NCBI RefSeq assembly: GCF_001583495.1
Contig: NZ_LQAQ01000061.1
Coordinates: forward strand, 310,001 to 374,000
Length of the DNA: 64,000 bases
DNA from: Flammeovirga sp. SJP92
GTDB lineage: Bacteria > Bacteroidota > Bacteroidia > Cytophagales > Flammeovirgaceae
Direction of reading: 5' to 3'
Each line of letters starts with the position of its first letter. Position 1 is the first letter of the stretch. The translations under genes were made by a program, and so were the position numbers. The notes beneath the pieces were generated by a model, which was given only the letters and a program-made list of their open reading frames with translations, made no database searches and was not told the DNA's origin. Positions 18,833 through 27,155 of the stretch are shown in pieces.

Positions 18833-18865
18833 CAAACATAGCAGGTACATGTGTATAAATGCAAA
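18833..18865 (-). promoter_or_regulatory. Promoter of the laminarin locus (susC)
   Basis: On the minus strand TTTG (18865-18862), a 21-bp spacer and TATGTTTG (18840-18833) match the Bacteroidota consensus TTTG-N19-23-TAnnTTTG. The start would fall near 18826, leaving a leader of about 107 nt. Confidence 0.7.
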
Positions 18866-19438
18866 TTCAAAATTTATGTTTATTTACAATTTAATAACTT
18901 AAATAAAACAAAACAAATAACTTAAAATCAACAACTTAACAAATAAGTGTACTTGAAACACTCATTTATTTAATCATTTAAAAAAAATCAATTTTAACAC
19001 AAAATTTTAATAAAATGGGATGAAATATCACTAGAAAAAAAGGGATTCTGTACTAATACTATTTCAAGATAACGACTCCGTGTTTTAAGATTTATTAATA
19101 ATTCACTTGAATTTATTCTCTGACAATGTTAATTCTATACTCAAATAATCTCTTCATAAGAGGCAACAGATACTACTTTTAAGATCTGTTCCACCTAAAA
19201 TCTCATAACAATATTACTATACAATACATTCTACCGGTTGCAATAAGAAAATGATAGCGAGACACACTATACACTTAATTATTATCAATTGAAATTTCTG
19301 CAATCATTTTATATTCTACTTTCAAGCCACCTCTTTTTCATTTCTGCGTTAAGACAAAAAAAGACCATCACTTTCGTGACAGCCTTATTAATTTTGTTAA
19401 ATACTAGGACATAAGTTTACTTTTTGTCCTAGAGATAT

Positions 19439-19598
19439 AAGTACTAAGCCGAAAATAATTGATAATTAATTCTTAATTATTTTTAGTGAGTACAACGTAA
19501 AAAAACGAATGAATAGTGGTTCTATTGATCGTTTTTTTAAGGCAGTAATCGCGAAACAATAATTCGAATTAATATTAAATAATATTGACTTGGTACTT
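19439..19598. repeat. Full copy of the dispersed ~160-bp element
   Basis: The ends AAGTACTAAGCC and GACTTGGTACTT are inverted repeats matching at 10 of 12 positions, and the interior is an imperfect palindrome. It aligns along its length with 31794-31950 (reverse orientation) and 49110-49268. It contains no reading frame. It ends 12 bp after the pckA stop codon, where it might also act as a 3' hairpin. Confidence 0.75.
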
Positions 19599-19609
19599 AT
19601 AAACCGATG

Positions 19610-21220
19610 CTAAACCTTTTCTGTGACTTTAGGAGCACCTTCCATGATAGATAGATCTTCCAATCCTACTTCAAACTGCTTAAAGTTGTCAACAAACTTA
19701 GTAGCAAGCTTCATGGCTATAGCATCGTAATTCTTAAAGCCGTTGGCTTTCCAAGATGCTTTAGCGTCTAGTGCTTCACTTGGAACTCCAGGAACCTCAA
19801 GCGGTACTTGAACTCCAAATACAGGATGCTCCACAAATTCAACATTCTCCAACTGACCTTCTAAAGCCGCTGTAATCATTGCTCTAGTATATTTCAACTT
19901 CGTACGACCTACCTTGTCAGAAGGACCATTTGACCAGCCTGTGTTGATCAACCAGATGTTGGTTTTATGTGCTGTCATTTTTTCACCTAACTTCATAGCA
20001 TATACAGAAGGGTGAAGTGGCATAAACGGAGCACCAAAACAAGCAGAGAACGTTGGTGTAGGTTCTGTAACCCCTGCTTCAGTACCTGCTACTTTAGCAG
20101 TATAGCCTGACATGAAGTGATACATTGCCTGTTCCTTTGTCAACTTAGAAATGGCTGGCAATACACCATATGCATCACAAGTCAGGAAAAATATATTTTT
20201 AGGGTGTGTTTCAGACACTGATGGAATCTTAGCATTGTCAATATGATCAATTGGATAAGATACTCGTGTATTTTCAGTGACAGTCACATTCGTATAATCT
20301 ACAACGGATGTTCCAGGGAAGAAGCGAGTGTTTTCTAAGGTTGCACCAAATTTTATGGCATCCCAGATCTCTGGCTCGTTTTCTCTCGTGAGATCAATAG
20401 TCTTAGCATAGCAACCGCCTTCGAAGTTATAAATTCCTTTGTCGGACCAGCCGTGTTCATCGTCACCAATAAGGTTTCTGTTTGGATCTGCAGACAGAGT
20501 GGTCTTACCTGTTCCTGAAAGTCCAAAGAAAACGGCAGAATCGCCTTTCAACCCTTCGTTGGCAGAACAGTGCATTGGAAGTACATTGTCATCAATTAAT
20601 AAAGCATTCAGCACTGAGAAAATTCCTTTCTTGATTTCACCCGTATAACGAGAACCGCCCACAAGTGCAGTTTTCTCTCCAAAGTTCAAAATGGAGAAGT
20701 TACCTTGACGGGTACCATCAATCTGAGGGTTCGCATAAAAGTCAGGCGCTTGAAGTACTACGTAATCAGGCTCACCAAAAGATCTCAATTCCTCTGCAGA
20801 AGGCACGATGAACATATTGTTCACAAAATGTGAAACAGAAGCGAGAGGTGTCACAACTCTTACCTTAATACGGTAAGCAGGGTCTGCACCCGCATAAACG
20901 TTGTTGACATACAACTTCTGATTATTGAGAAGGTAATCGACCATTTTGCTGGCTAAGCCTTCAAACTTGTCCTGAGGGAATGGCTTATTGATATTCCCCC
21001 ACCAAACACGGTCTTTGGTGTACTCATCTTCTACGATAAAACGATCTTGAGGAGATCTACCGGTAAATCTGCCGGTATCGCACATGATTGCACCTGTGGA
21101 GCTGAGAGCACCTTCTCCATTTCTAATTGCTTCTGCGACCAATTGGGCTATCGATAGATCGCGATTTACTTGTTTAGACTCTGCTAAAAGTTTACTGGCT
21201 AATTTGTGTGTCGCTGTCAT
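19610..21220 (-). CDS. pckA: Phosphoenolpyruvate carboxykinase (ATP)
   Basis: Catalyses oxaloacetate + ATP to phosphoenolpyruvate + CO2 + ADP, the entry step of gluconeogenesis, in the cytoplasm. The 536 residues match the usual length (about 540). Motifs seen are FTGRSPQDRFIVED (substrate site), the P-loop GLSGTGKTTLSAD near residue 235, the metal-binding GDDEHGWSDKGIYNFEGGCYAK and the adenine-site region TRFFPGTSVVDYTN. A possible promoter (TTTG-N19-TACATTTG) lies about 350 bp upstream. The gene is monocistronic. It sits next to, but is not functionally tied to, the laminarin locus. Confidence 0.97.
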   Translation of the reverse strand: MTATHKLASKLLAESKQVNRDLSIAQLVAEAIRNGEGALSSTGAIMCDTGRFTGRSPQDRFIVEDEYTKDRVWWGNINKPFPQDKFEGLASKMVDYLLNNQKLYVNNVYAGADPAYRIKVRVVTPLASVSHFVNNMFIVPSAEELRSFGEPDYVVLQAPDFYANPQIDGTRQGNFSILNFGEKTALVGGSRYTGEIKKGIFSVLNALLIDDNVLPMHCSANEGLKGDSAVFFGLSGTGKTTLSADPNRNLIGDDEHGWSDKGIYNFEGGCYAKTIDLTRENEPEIWDAIKFGATLENTRFFPGTSVVDYTNVTVTENTRVSYPIDHIDNAKIPSVSETHPKNIFFLTCDAYGVLPAISKLTKEQAMYHFMSGYTAKVAGTEAGVTEPTPTFSACFGAPFMPLHPSVYAMKLGEKMTAHKTNIWLINTGWSNGPSDKVGRTKLKYTRAMITAALEGQLENVEFVEHPVFGVQVPLEVPGVPSEALDAKASWKANGFKNYDAIAMKLATKFVDNFKQFEVGLEDLSIMEGAPKVTEKV

Positions 21221-21788
21221 ATTGGTAGGTTTTAATTCGTAATTAAATATTATAATAGTACAATTAATAAAATGTACCTAATGGGTTGATTTCTGTGTTG
21301 TGATAGTAGACAGTTTGAGTGATGTGTTGTTGCTTGTGTTTATTGTTTACTATACAATACTACAATCTATATTATCAGATTCTAGTGACTTCGATCAACA
21401 TTATTTAGGAATTTTATCACTATCCTATGGCAATATTTAAATTACATACCTTAATAAACTGATTAACAGAATATTAACAAATAGTTAAATTTTAAACCTT
21501 TGAATTATTTGTAAAAAATACGTTTATTTTTCACAGAAAAAATTCATTAATAATTGAATTATTCATCAAATGTAGATATTACGTTTAATATAACAAAAGA
21601 AAAAAAAGCATAATTCAGTCATTTTCTTTAAAATATTCAATTTTTAAATATATTTACTAATATTCATCATCATTTGAATATGATTCTAATACGTAAATTA
21701 TACGTTTAAAATTAAATAATATTTTGTTTGATTGAATTGACAGATTAACGCATATTTGATCCTTTCACGTATAACTGATTACCGCGAC
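21221..21788. other. Divergent intergenic region between pckA and the deiminase gene
   Basis: This 570-bp AT-rich stretch carries one good promoter candidate for pckA (21567-21597). I see no exact TAnnTTTG box for the rightward gene and no small gene or RNA that I can support. Confidence 0.5.
21567..21597 (-). promoter_or_regulatory. Putative pckA promoter
   Basis: On the minus strand TTTG (21597-21594), a 19-bp spacer and TACATTTG (21574-21567) fit the Bacteroidota consensus. The implied leader is long (about 340 nt), which lowers confidence. Confidence 0.4.
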
Positions 21789-23237
21789 ATGCATACTAAC
21801 CAAGACATTCATGTAAGTTCTGAAGTAGGAACTTTAAGACGATTAATGATACATAGTCCTGATGAGGGAATAGGCAAGGTAATTCCTACAAAAGCACAAG
21901 ATTGGCTTTTTGAGGATATCATTCACTTAGAGACTATGAGAAAAAAAGAATATGATCTCTACTTGAAAATTCTTCTCTATTTCTTAGACTATCAAAACAT
22001 TCATCCTCGTATTCATTCTATAGACTTACCTGAAGCACAAAGACATTTCTATAAACCAGACAAAAAAGATTATTTCAATAGCGACAAGGTTATTGAACCA
22101 CAAGCTCTACTTGCTCACATTCTAGAAAAAAATGACATCAGAAGCCGTATGATTGCTTCAATCTGTGCGCACGAAGGAACTTCTTACTCATTGCAAGATG
22201 AATTAATGGAGCTGGAATCTTCTATTTTGGCAAGGACGATGATTTCTGGTATTCTTCCAGATAAACGAATGATCTTCCCTCCTATTCCAAACTTCATCTT
22301 CACAAGAGACCTTGGCATTACTGTCAATGATCATATCTTGCTCAACAAGCCTAAGAAAAAGGCAAGAACTAGAGAGTCGATCATTATGAAGTACATCTTC
22401 TTCAATCATCCAATGTTTACTGAATATACTGACAAGGTTATTGAAATCACAGACCCTGAGGATTTCTTCTTATTAGACGATGAGGAGCAGGAACAGAAGA
22501 TTGTAACTATTGAAGGCGGTGATGTAATGATGGTTGCCCCTAATCACCTGTTGGTGGGTGTAAGTGAAAGAACTTCAGTACACGCCGCTAGCAAGGTAGT
22601 CCACGAAATGCATAAAAGAAATATTGTAGAGAAAGTAACTGTAGTTAAAATTCCTGCAAAAAGAGCTTACATGCACATTGATACAACATTTACGCAAGTG
22701 AAGAGAAACCTTTGGGTGATGTTTGGTTCTTTCTCTAAAGAGGGCTTGAAAAAAGAGCAGGGAGATTTTATTCCTTCTCTTGGCAACTCAAGAAGTGAAA
22801 ATGAATTGGAGATTCTTCAATATGTAAAAGGACAGAGTTATGATGAACCTATTCGTTTTGATTACTTGGAAGACCTTCTGAATGATATCAGTCTTAACGA
22901 CTTGCACGCTACAGAACCTACTCAATTTATCTACTCAGGCAACAACAAATTTCCACATGGTAGAAGAGAACAGTGGACGGACTCTTGTAATGTGCTTGCA
23001 CTGAAAGAAGGCGTTGTGATTGGGTATGACCGAAATGACAAAACTTCTGAAGGATTTGAGAAGCATGGGATGAAAGTAGTAAAGGCAGCAGATTTACTTC
23101 ATGATTTCGCTCAGGAAAAAATTCTTCCGGAAGATGTACAGAATACGTTAATATTACTGCCTTCCGCTGAGCTTTCTAGAGCTAGAGGAGGATCACACTG
23201 TATGTCGATGCCTCTGAAAAGAGATTTCATTTACTAG
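21789..23237 (+). CDS. Arginine deiminase-like guanidine-modifying enzyme
   Basis: A member of the arginine deiminase/amidinotransferase superfamily, predicted to hydrolyse L-arginine to citrulline and ammonia through a Cys nucleophile. Visible motifs are the N-terminal SEVGTLRRLMIHSPDEG, IFTRDLGITV (substrate carboxylate/Asp), EGGDVMMVAPNHLLVG, AYMHIDTTFTQV (catalytic His) and the final ARGGSHCMSMPLKRD. Cys471, counted from this start, is the nucleophile. At about 482 residues it is longer than typical ArcA (about 410), owing to extra helices around residues 30-110. No arcB or arcC is adjacent, so it is probably not a fermentative ADI operon. The frame opens with TTG at 21756, but ATG at 21789 fits the family N-terminus better. 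A 14-bp-stem terminator follows. Confidence 0.8.
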   Translation: MHTNQDIHVSSEVGTLRRLMIHSPDEGIGKVIPTKAQDWLFEDIIHLETMRKKEYDLYLKILLYFLDYQNIHPRIHSIDLPEAQRHFYKPDKKDYFNSDKVIEPQALLAHILEKNDIRSRMIASICAHEGTSYSLQDELMELESSILARTMISGILPDKRMIFPPIPNFIFTRDLGITVNDHILLNKPKKKARTRESIIMKYIFFNHPMFTEYTDKVIEITDPEDFFLLDDEEQEQKIVTIEGGDVMMVAPNHLLVGVSERTSVHAASKVVHEMHKRNIVEKVTVVKIPAKRAYMHIDTTFTQVKRNLWVMFGSFSKEGLKKEQGDFIPSLGNSRSENELEILQYVKGQSYDEPIRFDYLEDLLNDISLNDLHATEPTQFIYSGNNKFPHGRREQWTDSCNVLALKEGVVIGYDRNDKTSEGFEKHGMKVVKAADLLHDFAQEKILPEDVQNTLILLPSAELSRARGGSHCMSMPLKRDFIY

Positions 23238-23275
23238 TGCAGATCACTTTTGAACCAGTAGTTTTAAACTAAATG

Positions 23276-23322
23276 ATCCATCATTATTACTATTTTTAAA
23301 TATTAATAATGATGGATTTTTT
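23276..23322 (+). terminator. Terminator of the deiminase gene
   Basis: A 14-bp perfect stem (23276-23289 with 23304-23317) is followed by a T6 run. Confidence 0.9.
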
Positions 23323-23479
23323 GTGCCTTTCAGCGTAATGATTTTAGAAAGAATTATTCTTTGAAAATTGAAATCACAATAGTGATTTTACTTGTTGCCA
23401 AGGGAGTATTCTATGACAATAAATTAATAATGGTTAATATATTGAATTGTCTCTAAAACACTGATTATCTTACCTTCAA

Positions 23480-23707
23480 TTATTTTTTATCTTTTACAAG
23501 ATAGAATATATTTATCATGGCAATAAAACCATTTGTGATTACGATTGGCCAAGCACTTAACATAATACCGTATATTACAAAAACGATACATCCTATACTG
23601 TTAACTGTCCTAAGAAGTTTAACATTTTTGAGGGAGAAAGATATCATTAATAATAGCGAGGCTAAGTAACCTACATATTCTGGTGAAAATTCCATATTTA
23701 CGAACAA
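23480..23707 (-). CDS. Small inner-membrane protein, YgjV/CBU_0592-like
   Basis: A 75-residue protein with three hydrophobic helices (about 10-28, 32-50 and 53-70). The pattern FSLKNVKLLRTVNSIGCIVFVIYG followed by WPIVITNGFIAMINIFYLVK resembles the YgjV/CBU_0592 small membrane family of unknown function. The start may instead be the fifth residue (MEFSPE, 23695). That would leave more room for the divergent thioredoxin gene, which starts only 15 bp away from the longer version. The family assignment is by pattern only. Confidence 0.65.
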   Translation of the reverse strand: MFVNMEFSPEYVGYLASLLLMISFSLKNVKLLRTVNSIGCIVFVIYGIMLSAWPIVITNGFIAMINIFYLVKDKK

Positions 23708-23722
23708 AAATTTAATCTAAAA

Positions 23723-24214
23723 ATGAAAAAAAGTATAGCGATATTATTTATCACCTTACTCTCTTTTTTAGCCAATGCTGCTTACTGTCAAATAGAAAAA
23801 TATGACCCCAATGCTGATGCAATTGCTGATGTTAAAGCAGCGGTTCAATTGGCAAAAAAATCAAATAAACATGTTTTCGTAAAAGTAGGAGGAAATTGGT
23901 GTAGTTGGTGTAAACTTTATGCAGAATTCACACATAATAACGAAGAAATAAGTGAAATCATGGATGAGAACTATATTAAAGTACTTGTCAACTGGAGTAA
24001 GGAGAATAAAAATCCTGCTGCTATGGAGTATCTTCACTTTCCTCAACGATTCGGTTATCCTGTTTTTATCATCATCGATGGAAATGGAAAAATCATCCAC
24101 ACACAAAACTCAGCCTACTTAGAAAAAGGCAGTGGATATGATAAAAACAAGATACTTCAGTTTTTAACAGGATGGACCCCTAAAGCCATTGATCCAGACA
24201 CTTACAAGAATTAA
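23723..24214 (+). CDS. Exported thioredoxin-fold protein
   Basis: A 163-residue thioredoxin-like protein with a signal peptide (about 1-22), acting in the periplasm or envelope. The redox motif is WCSWCK (Cys60, Cys63) in VFVKVGGNWCSWCKLY, and a cis-Pro region FGYPVFIIIDGNGKI follows. This layout is close to the DUF255/DsbD-gamma type used to reduce or isomerise disulphides or protect envelope proteins. The second Trp in the motif is typical of the Bacteroidota group. The downstream lipoprotein gene starts 2 bp after its stop, so the pair is co-transcribed. The partner protein is unknown. Confidence 0.85.
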   Translation: MKKSIAILFITLLSFLANAAYCQIEKYDPNADAIADVKAAVQLAKKSNKHVFVKVGGNWCSWCKLYAEFTHNNEEISEIMDENYIKVLVNWSKENKNPAAMEYLHFPQRFGYPVFIIIDGNGKIIHTQNSAYLEKGSGYDKNKILQFLTGWTPKAIDPDTYKN

Positions 24215-24216
24215 TT

Positions 24217-24597
24217 ATGAAGCCGTTATTATTTCTCATCACCTTCTTCTCCCTTCCTTTTATACTTCATTCGTGTAAACCTATTACAGCTTACCCCATC
24301 AAGAAAGGGGCGATAGAATTTGATTGGAATAACAGCACTGCACTCACGGCAAAAGTTATTGTACTAGACCGCTACCCTCTAGAACCTCCTGTGTATGGTC
24401 AGACAAGAGTATTTACCAGGGCAAGTGATACGGTGAAAGTGAGTATACAGGAATTTGAGTATAGAGGCACTTGTACAATAGAGCCTTACGAAAATCCTGA
24501 AAACTTTCATTATGCTTCAGTCCGATACAGTTATACTGTCAGTAATTCAAGTACCAAGGAAGCACAGCTTTGGGATGTAAATCAAAATACACCTTAA
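24217..24597 (+). CDS. Lipoprotein of unknown function
   Basis: A 126-residue protein with a type II signal peptide (lipobox ILHSC, Cys20). The mature part looks like a single beta-sandwich, rich in Thr, Val and Tyr, with two further Cys residues at most. I recognise no family. It follows the thioredoxin-fold gene by 2 bp, so it may be a client or partner of that protein; this is inference from the operon only. A weak inverted repeat at 24599-24621 follows the stop. Confidence 0.7.
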   Translation: MKPLLFLITFFSLPFILHSCKPITAYPIKKGAIEFDWNNSTALTAKVIVLDRYPLEPPVYGQTRVFTRASDTVKVSIQEFEYRGTCTIEPYENPENFHYASVRYSYTVSNSSTKEAQLWDVNQNTP

Positions 24598-24701
24598 TTT
24601 GTAATTTTTGTTAATTACAATTGTTGTCATTTTGTTTTTCCGGCAAATACATTTACTTATGTTTTGAAAAATAAACTATCATAAGTTAAAAATAACTTCA
24701 C

Positions 24702-25274
24702 GTGTCTACTAATTATTTATACGTTTTCGCATTAGCGACTATTTGTTTGATAAGTTCTCCCATTAATGTATTTGCTGACGAAGATGGTAAAAAGAAAAAG
24801 CAAAAAAATGGAGACGAACATGATAAAACCTTAGTGGAAGGTGAACATCATGAAAACCACTTTGAACTGGAACTATCATATAACAATGGTAACCATCTAG
24901 AGTTCACTAGCTCGGTTTACTTTGCCCACCTCACTAAATTTCAAGGAACAGTTGAACTGACAGGACATCACTTTGCAGGTTGTTTTGTTCGTGAAATACC
25001 TATTGGTCACTCTAAATGGGGTACTTTTGTTGGTCTTGGCTCTACCTTTGGTTTTGAAGAAGAGCATGATGAAACTAGCAACGCAGTGCATCAGCCACAG
25101 CCGAAAGAGGAAAGTACACATAAAGACTGGAGTGGTAATGTGATTGTTCAATCAGGCTTGGCTTATTCATTAGACAGGCATTGGAGTACTGGTTTTACAC
25201 TTTCACCTGGTATTGATGTTATAACTCGCAAGCCCAACTTCGGCATGACGTTAGACTTGGTATTTGGTTTTTGA
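24702..25274 (+). CDS. Outer-membrane beta-barrel-like protein with His/acidic insert (paralogue 1)
   Basis: A 190-residue exported protein starting with GTG, with a signal peptide to about residue 25 (NVFA-DE). A charged KKKKQKNGDEHDK segment precedes the beta-rich region. Alternating strands (FELELSYNN, FTSSVYFAHLTKFQG) and the final Phe in LDLVFGF point to a small outer-membrane barrel. A His/Glu-rich loop (GFEEEHDE to EESTHKDW) could bind metal. It is closely similar to the next gene over about 130 residues. A box TA-N3-TTTG at 24658-24666, one base longer than consensus, may be its -7 element. No function can be named. Confidence 0.75.
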   Translation: MSTNYLYVFALATICLISSPINVFADEDGKKKKQKNGDEHDKTLVEGEHHENHFELELSYNNGNHLEFTSSVYFAHLTKFQGTVELTGHHFAGCFVREIPIGHSKWGTFVGLGSTFGFEEEHDETSNAVHQPQPKEESTHKDWSGNVIVQSGLAYSLDRHWSTGFTLSPGIDVITRKPNFGMTLDLVFGF

Positions 25275-25441
25275 TTAATTTAAGAATCACACTAAGCAGT
25301 TGAGAATAATTCTTAATTAAGTTATATTAATTGTTTAATCACAAACATTGATGATAATTTCGCGTTAAAATTCAAATCTACGCTTTGTTACCATGTAGAT
25401 ATTGAATAGCCTAATGCAACTCATTCATTATTATCATTGAT

Positions 25442-26116
25442 ATGGATTACAAGAATACTTTATTTCGAATTGTTACTTTGACCTTCTGTTTAGCAGGCTT
25501 CAGTTTTGTTTGTGAAGCACAAACAGAGCAAAGTGAATTACATCAGTACACTGAAAGCAACGACGAAGATTTTACTTCTTCTATATCTTCTCACCATAAG
25601 AACAGTGAGTTGAAACAAGAAGAACATCACCTTGAACATAAAAAAGAGGAGCATCATAATCGATATGAATTGGAAATTTCCTACAACAATGCAGGGAATT
25701 ATGAATTTACTGGATCAATTTATTTTGCTCATCTAACGAAGTTTCAAGGAACTATTGAGTTTACAGGAAAGCACTACGCCACTGTTGTGGTAAGGGAGAT
25801 TCCTATCGGACATTCAAGATGGGGTACGTTTGTGGGTGTTGGTGGTACTTTTGGATTTCATGACCATGAAGTTCCTTCTGACCATGACGAACACTATTTA
25901 GATGTAGAACTGCATGATGCTCCCCACCCAGACGACTACAATACTTCTGACGTGGAGACTCATAGAGAATGGGTAGGTTCTGTTATTGTACAAACGGGAT
26001 TGGCTTATTCTATCAACAGGCACTGGAGTACTGGTTTCACACTTTCTCCTGGCGTTGATGTTCAATCTGGCGAACCTACTTTTGGAGCTACCATTGACGT
26101 TGTATTTGGTTTTTAA
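25442..26116 (+). CDS. Outer-membrane beta-barrel-like protein with His-rich tract (paralogue 2)
   Basis: A 224-residue paralogue of the preceding gene. Shared blocks include YFAHLTKFQG, REIPIGHS-WGTFVG, GLAYS--RHWSTGFTLSPG and a terminal VVFGF. The signal peptide ends near FVCEAQ (about residue 26). Two His/acidic regions, about residues 48-72 (HHKNSELKQEEHHLEHKK) and about 140-165, are longer than in paralogue 1. They suggest binding of zinc, copper or another metal, which is inference. A TA-N3-TTTG box at 25379-25387 mirrors the variant box before paralogue 1. A 16-bp-stem bidirectional terminator follows. Confidence 0.78.
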   Translation: MDYKNTLFRIVTLTFCLAGFSFVCEAQTEQSELHQYTESNDEDFTSSISSHHKNSELKQEEHHLEHKKEEHHNRYELEISYNNAGNYEFTGSIYFAHLTKFQGTIEFTGKHYATVVVREIPIGHSRWGTFVGVGGTFGFHDHEVPSDHDEHYLDVELHDAPHPDDYNTSDVETHREWVGSVIVQTGLAYSINRHWSTGFTLSPGVDVQSGEPTFGATIDVVFGF

Positions 26117-26155
26117 CCCTAGCAACAACGGAAACTTATCAATCATCAAAAAATG

Positions 26156-26194
26156 AAATGGGCTTGAAATCTAGATATGATTTCAAGCCCATTT
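26156..26194. terminator. Bidirectional terminator between convergent genes
   Basis: A 16-bp perfect stem (26156-26171 with 26179-26194) has T-rich tails on both strands. It serves the barrel protein (+) and the lipoprotein gene (-). Confidence 0.9.
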
Positions 26195-26197
26195 TTA

Positions 26198-26578
26198 TTA
26201 TTTACATTCTTCAACCGTAAAAGCATTAATCTCATCATAAAACTCAAACTCCATTAACTGATCTATGTTTTCATCTTCCCAGTCACTATCACAATCTTTT
26301 TTAATCATTTTATAATGTAAAACATAGTCTTGTGGCTCATTAGGTTTTATCTTGGCCGCTTTAGAATAATCTCCTTTAGCAAACTCATTTTTCGATGTTC
26401 TTAATTCAAATTTACCATCAGAAGACAGCATTATTTCACATTTAAAATCTTGATCAAGATTTGTTCTCTGATAAACACTTGTCTGAGGTGAAGCAGGAGT
26501 AACTTCATTGTCATTTGAACAAGAGAAAAAAGCTAATACAGCTACTAGAATAAGAGAAAGGATTGATTTAGTATTCAT
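26198..26578 (-). CDS. Small lipoprotein of unknown function
   Basis: A 126-residue lipoprotein with lipobox FFSC (Cys20) followed by SNDNEVTPAS, a flexible acidic linker. The rest is a short mixed domain with paired Cys residues (CEIM, KDCDSD and a C-terminal EECK). It may be lipocalin-like (the strand pattern SSDGKFELRTSKNEFAKGDYS is reminiscent), but this is weak. The gene is monocistronic and ends at a shared terminator. I do not recognise the family. Confidence 0.7.
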   Translation of the reverse strand: MNTKSILSLILVAVLAFFSCSNDNEVTPASPQTSVYQRTNLDQDFKCEIMLSSDGKFELRTSKNEFAKGDYSKAAKIKPNEPQDYVLHYKMIKKDCDSDWEDENIDQLMEFEFYDEINAFTVEECK

Positions 26579-26663
26579 TTTATTATAAAGTTTTGATTCA
26601 ACCTTAAAAGGGAAAATGACAACAGAAAACCCTACTCAATAATTATTTTTTTCTCTAATCTGA

Positions 26664-27152
26664 TTATAATTTGTCTTTCAACTCCTTCACTACATGAAAT
26701 ACAACAGGACATGTTAATGTATTGCGGGCATGTAATGCAGGTCTTTGGTTGAAACCTTGGTTTTGTGTCAACGGATACTCTCTACACGCTTTTGGTCTCG
26801 CCTCGTAAATTGAGCAGTAATTGTCTGCTCCAAGAAAAGGACAAGGCTGACGGTTCATTACATAATCACCATCACTGTCCACACGCATGTACTCAGAAAT
26901 CACCTCTGTTTCTTTCATTCTGAAATGCTTGGCAATTCTTTTCACGTCTGTAGCAGTTACCACAGGACTGATGGTCTTACAGCAATTAGCACAAGTCAGA
27001 CAATCAAACTTATCAAATGCGTCCTCATCTGCATTATTGACAATTTGATCAATCTGCTTTCCTTTCTTGACTTTTTTAAGTCGTTTTAAAAATGTCTGAT
27101 TTTCTTTATACTTTGATTTGGCATTTTTCTGCCAATCTGCATACAAATCCAT
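26664..27152 (-). CDS. YkgJ-family cysteine-cluster protein
   Basis: A 162-residue cytoplasmic protein of the YkgJ/UPF0153 family, thought to bind zinc or an iron-sulphur cluster. The cluster motif CLTCANCCKTISP (about residues 54-66) and the downstream CPFL, YCSIYEARPKACREYPLT are all present. The N-terminal 50 residues are Lys-rich and helical. It is the last gene of a three-gene set, lying 3 bp after the beta-propeller-like gene, with lpxH at the front. The biochemical function of the family is not settled. Confidence 0.88.
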   Translation of the reverse strand: MDLYADWQKNAKSKYKENQTFLKRLKKVKKGKQIDQIVNNADEDAFDKFDCLTCANCCKTISPVVTATDVKRIAKHFRMKETEVISEYMRVDSDGDYVMNRQPCPFLGADNYCSIYEARPKACREYPLTQNQGFNQRPALHARNTLTCPVVFHVVKELKDKL

Positions 27153-27155
27153 TCT

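Larger units (their letters stand above)
18720..19609. other. Long intergenic region between pckA and susC
   Basis: It holds the susC promoter (18833-18865), an AT-rich stretch without supported genes, an 8-bp perfect inverted repeat with 13-nt loop (19404-19432), and a full copy of the dispersed element at the pckA side. No regulator gene lies here. Confidence 0.6.

Noticed and set aside
21756-21788. TTG start of the deiminase-like protein
   Set aside because: The 11 extra residues do not fit the family start; the ATG at 21789 is more likely, though not proven.
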